Translations under genes and position numbers: made by a program
Assembly (NCBI GenBank): GCA_035701265.1
Contig: DASSNU010000021.1
Location: 62,001-126,000 of the forward strand
Origin: DASSNU01 sp035701265
Lineage (GTDB): Bacteria; Gemmatimonadota; Gemmatimonadetes; Gemmatimonadales; Gemmatimonadaceae
DNA: 64,000 nucleotides
Direction of reading: 5' to 3'
The notes under the pieces: generated by a model
Databases searched by the model: none
Seen by the model: the letters and a program-made list of their open reading frames with translations, nothing else
Told to the model about the DNA's origin: nothing
In this document: piece after piece, positions 60,262-64,000 of the stretch
Position numbering within the stretch: the stretch's first letter is position 1
How the letters are laid out: every line of letters starts with the position of its first letter

Positions 60262-63200
60262 ATGAGTGACACCTCGGCACCTCCCTCGGGTGTCCGCCGG
60301 CGCGAATTCCTCAAGGTCCTTGGCGCGACCGGCGCCGCGACCGCCGCGATCGGATGCACGTCCAGTCATGTCGAGAAGCTGATCCCTTATCTGGTTCAGC
60401 CGGACAACGACAATACGGTCCCGGGCGTCTCGACATACTTCGCCACCACCTGCCGGGAGTGCGCGGCCTCGTGTGGCGTGCTCGCCGAAGCGCGCGACGG
60501 GCGTACCTTCAAGCTCGAGGGGAATCCGGAGCATCCGCTCAATCGGGGCGCGCTCTGCGCTCGCGGACAGGCTGCGGTGCAGGGGCTGCTCAACCCGGAC
60601 CGCTATCGCGGCCCGCGGATGCGTCGCGGAAACGCGTGGGCGAACATCACGTGGGACGAAGCGATCGCGTTGCTCGCCCAGAAGCTTGCCGGCGTACAGG
60701 GTGCGGCATCCGTGTTCCTCAATCGCCATGAGAGCGGCGCCTTCCCGGCATTCCTCGACCAGTGGCTCTCCGCGCACGGGCTGGCACCGCACCTGAGCTA
60801 CGACCCGCTGCTCGATGGCGCGGTCGTGCAGGCGAATCTGCAGAGCTATGGCGTGGCATGGCCGGCCATCGATTTCACCGCGGCTCGGCTCATCGTCTCC
60901 TTCGGCGCCGACTTTCTGGAGACGTGGGGCGCGAGCGTGCCGCAGCAGCTCAGCTTCGCCGACGCGCGGGCGCGCGGCGCACAGGCCCCGCGCTTCGTCT
61001 ACATCGGGCCGCGCCGCTCCCTCACCGGTCTCAACGCCGACACCTGGATTCCCTGCGCGCCCGGTAGTGAGCTGGCGATCGCGCGAGCGCTGGTCGGCAA
61101 CGGGTCGCTCGACGACGTCGCGACCCAGTCGGGCGCACCTGCCGATGCGCTGCGCGCACTGCGCTCCGAGCTGGAAAGCGCGTCGCCCGCGCTCTTCCTC
61201 TCCGGCGCGAACGTGCGGAACGCGTTCGAGCTGGCGCTCGCCGTCAACGACCTCAATCGAAGCCACGGGAGCGTGGGCTCTGCCCTGTTGCCGGATCGTG
61301 CGATCGCGGCGTTCGAGGGCGCCTCGCGCGACGCCGATGTGATCGACGCGCTCGATCGGATGCGCCGCGGACAGGTCGCACTCCTCTTTGTGCGCGGCGT
61401 CAACCCGGTGCACACGCTCCCCGCGGCGGCCGGCGTGGCCGACGCGCTGGCCAAGGTGCCCTTCAAGGTGAGCTTCTCGAGCTATCCGGACGCCACCTCG
61501 GAGCTGTGCGACCTGATTCTTCCCGACAATCACCCGCTCGAGTCGTGGGGGATCGCGCAGCCACTCGCCGGGGAGATGTCGCTGCAGCAGCCGGCCATGC
61601 GTCCGCTCTTCGATACGCGCGCCACCGGCGATGTGCTCATCGACGTCGCGCACCGCACCGCGGCATCGTCGCGCTTCGGCATGACGAGCTACCGCGACTG
61701 GATCATCGAGCAGTACCCCGGCGGCGTCCGCGCATTCACCGCGGCGCTGGAGAAGGGCGTCGCGCCCGGACGGGTTGCCGGCCGAATGTCCGCGCCGCGC
61801 TCCACGACGGCCGCCGCCGCCGCGACACCGGCCATCACACCCCTCGCGGAAGGTGAATTCCACCTGGTGGTGTACCCACACCCCGCGCTGGGGGAGGGAA
61901 GCGGCGCGAACAAGCCGTGGTTGCAGGAGATGCCCGACCCGGTCAGCAAGGTCTCGTGGCAGTCATGGATCGAGGTGCACCCGACTGTCGCAAAGCGCCT
62001 CGACATCGTGCCCGGGAGCGTGCTGCGCGTCGAGACCAGCGCCGGCCACGTGGACGCGCCGGCGTTCGTCTATCCCGGCATCCGCCCCGACACGGTCGCC
62101 ATTGCGCTCGGTCGCGGACACACGGCGTACGGACGGTTTGCCGAAGGGATCGGGATCAATCCGCTGACCGCTGTCCCGGTGGCGCTGCACCCGGGTGCGG
62201 GCGTGCTTGCCCTGTCCGGCGCGCATGCCCAGGTCCACACGGTCGACGCGTTCGACGAGCTCGTCACGACCGAGGGATCCGCGCGGCAGCACGATCGCGG
62301 CATCGCGCAGGTGGTGCCCGTCACCGCGCTGTTGTCCAGGGAAGAACGCAGTCGCCTGCCGCAAACGGTCGCCAACGTGCGCATGCCTCAGGCGGAGAAC
62401 GCGCCCGCCGAGGGGGGAGAAGAGGAAGAGGAATATCCGGGCAAGCCGGACACCGACTTCCTCCCCGGGCTCCGGTCGGCCGTCGCCGCCGATGCGCAGG
62501 GCGAACTGGTGAGCAAGAACGCCAAGGATCGCGGCATGTACGCGCTCGATCACTGGAGCGGGATGGCCAAGCGGCGCTGGGCGATGACCATCGACCTCGC
62601 GCGCTGCACGGGCTGCTCCGCGTGCATCACCGCCTGCTACGCGGAGAACAACGTCCCCACGGTCGGCGCGCCGTATCAGTCGACGCGGACGCCCGGCTAC
62701 CAGGGACGACCCGGCGCCAACATCCTGCGCGGGCGCGAGATGACGTGGATGCGCGTGGAGCGGTACTACGAGGGGAACGTGGAAGACTCCTCGTTCGAAG
62801 CGCGCTTCGTGCCCATGCTCTGCCAGCACTGCGGCAACGCGCCCTGCGAGCCCGTCTGTCCGGTGTACGCCACCTACCATTCGCCCGACGGGCTCAATGT
62901 GCAGGTGTACAACCGCTGCGTCGGCACGCGCTACTGCTCCAACAACTGCCCCTACAAGGTCCGCTATTTCAACTGGTTCGGCTTCGGCGAGGCCAACCGG
63001 ACGCAGTACGCGTGGCCCGAGCCGCTGCACCTGCAGCTCAATCCCGACGTCAACGTGCGCGGCAAGGGGGTCATGGAGAAGTGCACCTTCTGCGTGCAGC
63101 GCATCCGTGAGGCGGAGAGTCGCGCGCGGCTGGAAGGGCGCGAGGTGCAGCCCGATGAATTCACGACATCCTGTGCCCAGGCGTGTCCGTCGCGCGCGAT

Positions 63201-63360
63201 CATCTTCGGAGATGCGGCGAGCCCGGACTGGACGGTGAGTCACGTGGCCGCGGATGAGCGCGGCTACCACGTCTTCCCCGAGCTCAACACGTACACCGCC
63301 GTCGTGTACCTCAAGAAGATCGTTCATCCGGCGCCCCCCGAAGCGCCGAGCGGAGCGTAG
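60262..63360 (+). CDS. actB: Alternative complex III iron-sulfur subunit ActB (fused B1-B2)
   Basis: A 1032-residue periplasmic subunit with a Tat signal (RRREFLKVLG, residues 12-21). The B1 part (about 50-700) is a molybdopterin-oxidoreductase fold that in this complex lacks the molybdenum cofactor. It still carries a Cx2Cx3Cx27C set (Cys64, 67, 71, 99). After an acidic linker (EGGEEEEEYP) the B2 part (about 770-1010) is ferredoxin-like with CTGCSACITAC, CQHCGNAPCEPVC, CVGTRYCSNNC and CTFC...CAQAC, enough for three [4Fe-4S] and one [3Fe-4S] as known for ActB. It links quinol oxidation in ActC to ActA. Confidence 0.95.
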   Translation: MSDTSAPPSGVRRREFLKVLGATGAATAAIGCTSSHVEKLIPYLVQPDNDNTVPGVSTYFATTCRECAASCGVLAEARDGRTFKLEGNPEHPLNRGALCARGQAAVQGLLNPDRYRGPRMRRGNAWANITWDEAIALLAQKLAGVQGAASVFLNRHESGAFPAFLDQWLSAHGLAPHLSYDPLLDGAVVQANLQSYGVAWPAIDFTAARLIVSFGADFLETWGASVPQQLSFADARARGAQAPRFVYIGPRRSLTGLNADTWIPCAPGSELAIARALVGNGSLDDVATQSGAPADALRALRSELESASPALFLSGANVRNAFELALAVNDLNRSHGSVGSALLPDRAIAAFEGASRDADVIDALDRMRRGQVALLFVRGVNPVHTLPAAAGVADALAKVPFKVSFSSYPDATSELCDLILPDNHPLESWGIAQPLAGEMSLQQPAMRPLFDTRATGDVLIDVAHRTAASSRFGMTSYRDWIIEQYPGGVRAFTAALEKGVAPGRVAGRMSAPRSTTAAAAATPAITPLAEGEFHLVVYPHPALGEGSGANKPWLQEMPDPVSKVSWQSWIEVHPTVAKRLDIVPGSVLRVETSAGHVDAPAFVYPGIRPDTVAIALGRGHTAYGRFAEGIGINPLTAVPVALHPGAGVLALSGAHAQVHTVDAFDELVTTEGSARQHDRGIAQVVPVTALLSREERSRLPQTVANVRMPQAENAPAEGGEEEEEYPGKPDTDFLPGLRSAVAADAQGELVSKNAKDRGMYALDHWSGMAKRRWAMTIDLARCTGCSACITACYAENNVPTVGAPYQSTRTPGYQGRPGANILRGREMTWMRVERYYEGNVEDSSFEARFVPMLCQHCGNAPCEPVCPVYATYHSPDGLNVQVYNRCVGTRYCSNNCPYKVRYFNWFGFGEANRTQYAWPEPLHLQLNPDVNVRGKGVMEKCTFCVQRIREAESRARLEGREVQPDEFTTSCAQACPSRAIIFGDAASPDWTVSHVAADERGYHVFPELNTYTAVVYLKKIVHPAPPEAPSGA

Positions 63361-63367
63361 TCGAGAC

Positions 63368-64000
63368 ATGGCATCGACTCTCAAACCTGTGGACACACTC
63401 CCGCCCGACTTGCCGTCGGCGGACGTGCATCTGCCCGGGGTAAAGACCTATCACCAGGTCAACGTGGACATCCGGTCCACGCTGCACCCCACCAAAGCCT
63501 GGTTCGGCGCGCTCAGCATCGCGATCCTCTGTCTGCTCGTGGGGATCACGGCGTGGATGTACCAGATCTACATGGGGCTTGGCGTGGCCGGGTACGAGCC
63601 CCCGGTCATGTGGGGCGTCTACATCGTCAGCTTCGTCTTCTGGGTCGGTATCGGCCACGCCGGCACGCTGATCTCGGCCATTCTCTATCTCTTCCGCGCC
63701 GGCTTCCGCACGACCATCTACCGGACCGCCGAGGCGATGACGGTGTTCGCCGTCATGACCGCGGGACTCTTCCCGATCCTGCACCTCGGCCGCCCGTGGA
63801 AGTTCTTCTGGCTCATCCCGTATCCGAACTGGCGACTCATCTGGCCGCAGTTCAAGAGCCCGCTGATCTGGGACGTCTTCGCGATCCTCACGTACCTCAC
63901 GATCTCGACCACGTTCCTCTTCCTCGGGCTCGTGCCCGACATCGCGGCCCTCCGCGATGCGGAAACGCATCCCATACGGAAGCGCATCTACGCGGTGCTC
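63368..64000 (+). CDS. actC: Alternative complex III membrane subunit ActC (NrfD family), 5' part
   Basis: The open frame from ATG 63368 runs to the window end (211 codons, no stop). It has four to five of the roughly ten TM segments of NrfD-like quinol-binding subunits, separated by TLHPTKAWFGAL, GIGHAGTLISAILYLFRA and LHLGRPWKFFWLIPYPN. The latter two blocks are the most conserved in ActC and include the His and Arg thought to lie on the quinol/proton path. It starts eight bases after the actB stop, so the genes are co-transcribed. The rest, presumably actD, actE and actF, lies beyond the window. Confidence 0.93.
   Translation, partial: MASTLKPVDTLPPDLPSADVHLPGVKTYHQVNVDIRSTLHPTKAWFGALSIAILCLLVGITAWMYQIYMGLGVAGYEPPVMWGVYIVSFVFWVGIGHAGTLISAILYLFRAGFRTTIYRTAEAMTVFAVMTAGLFPILHLGRPWKFFWLIPYPNWRLIWPQFKSPLIWDVFAILTYLTISTTFLFLGLVPDIAALRDAETHPIRKRIYAVL

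Overview
The window is about 67% GC and holds a dense set of chromosomal genes on both strands. I see no tRNA, rRNA, CRISPR array, insertion sequence or phage gene. The gene content points to the phylum Gemmatimonadota. It includes two duplicated-orphan-permease type MacB/FtsX ABC permeases (one paired with a PadR regulator), a Tat-exported Asp-box (sortilin/VPS10-like) protein, a 6-bladed beta-propeller lipoprotein, DinB paralogues, a SusC/SusD pair and an alternative complex III operon. This assignment is inference from gene content. No gap between genes exceeds 300 bases; the largest are about 250 bases, and where I see a site or hairpin in a gap it is listed.

Layout. Bases 1-10.7 kb: the end of a penicillin-acylase gene, pirin, two small envelope proteins, two overlapping DinB genes, a beta-propeller lipoprotein, purine nucleoside phosphorylase, the Asp-box protein and an Old Yellow Enzyme. 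10.7-19.2 kb: an ADOP permease, Ada, a DUF4397 lipoprotein, a D-amino-acid oxidase, a five-repeat BIG2 lipoprotein and an AI-2E-type permease. 19.3-31.8 kb: padR with its ADOP permease, a TonB receptor, a REC-GGDEF regulator whose phospho-acceptor Asp is Glu, a lipoprotein and the SusC/SusD pair. 31.9-46.7 kb: divergent icd and aceK, a small unknown gene, a HEFAH peptidase/propeller protein, a TPR membrane protein, arginine decarboxylase, a CPA2 antiporter, sodA, a DedA-like protein and two small membrane proteins.

46.7-59.5 kb is the most unusual part. A signal-less GH38 alpha-mannosidase faces two Opp-type permeases that have no ATPase genes nearby. Head-to-head with these runs a block of six genes, each overlapping the next by 4-11 bases: a family-5 solute-binding lipoprotein, a heparinase II/III-CBM9-like fusion, TrmJ, a GSA-aminomutase-like aminotransferase, an amidohydrolase with its metal ligands, and a second amidohydrolase-like protein that has lost them. 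My working inference is uptake of an oligosaccharide or glyco-conjugate followed by cytoplasmic breakdown.

59.6-64 kb starts an alternative complex III operon (actA, fused actB, actC running off the window), preceded by a perfect TGTGA-N6-TCACA site. It would pass electrons from quinol to a cytochrome c oxidase.

Expression signals. Many genes have clear GGAGG-type ribosome sites. At least four (ada, the AI-2E permease, the HEFAH peptidase and speA) instead have a TANNNT hexamer 6-8 bases before ATG, the arrangement expected of leaderless mRNAs. Most convergent gene pairs are separated by a perfect hairpin without a U-tract.
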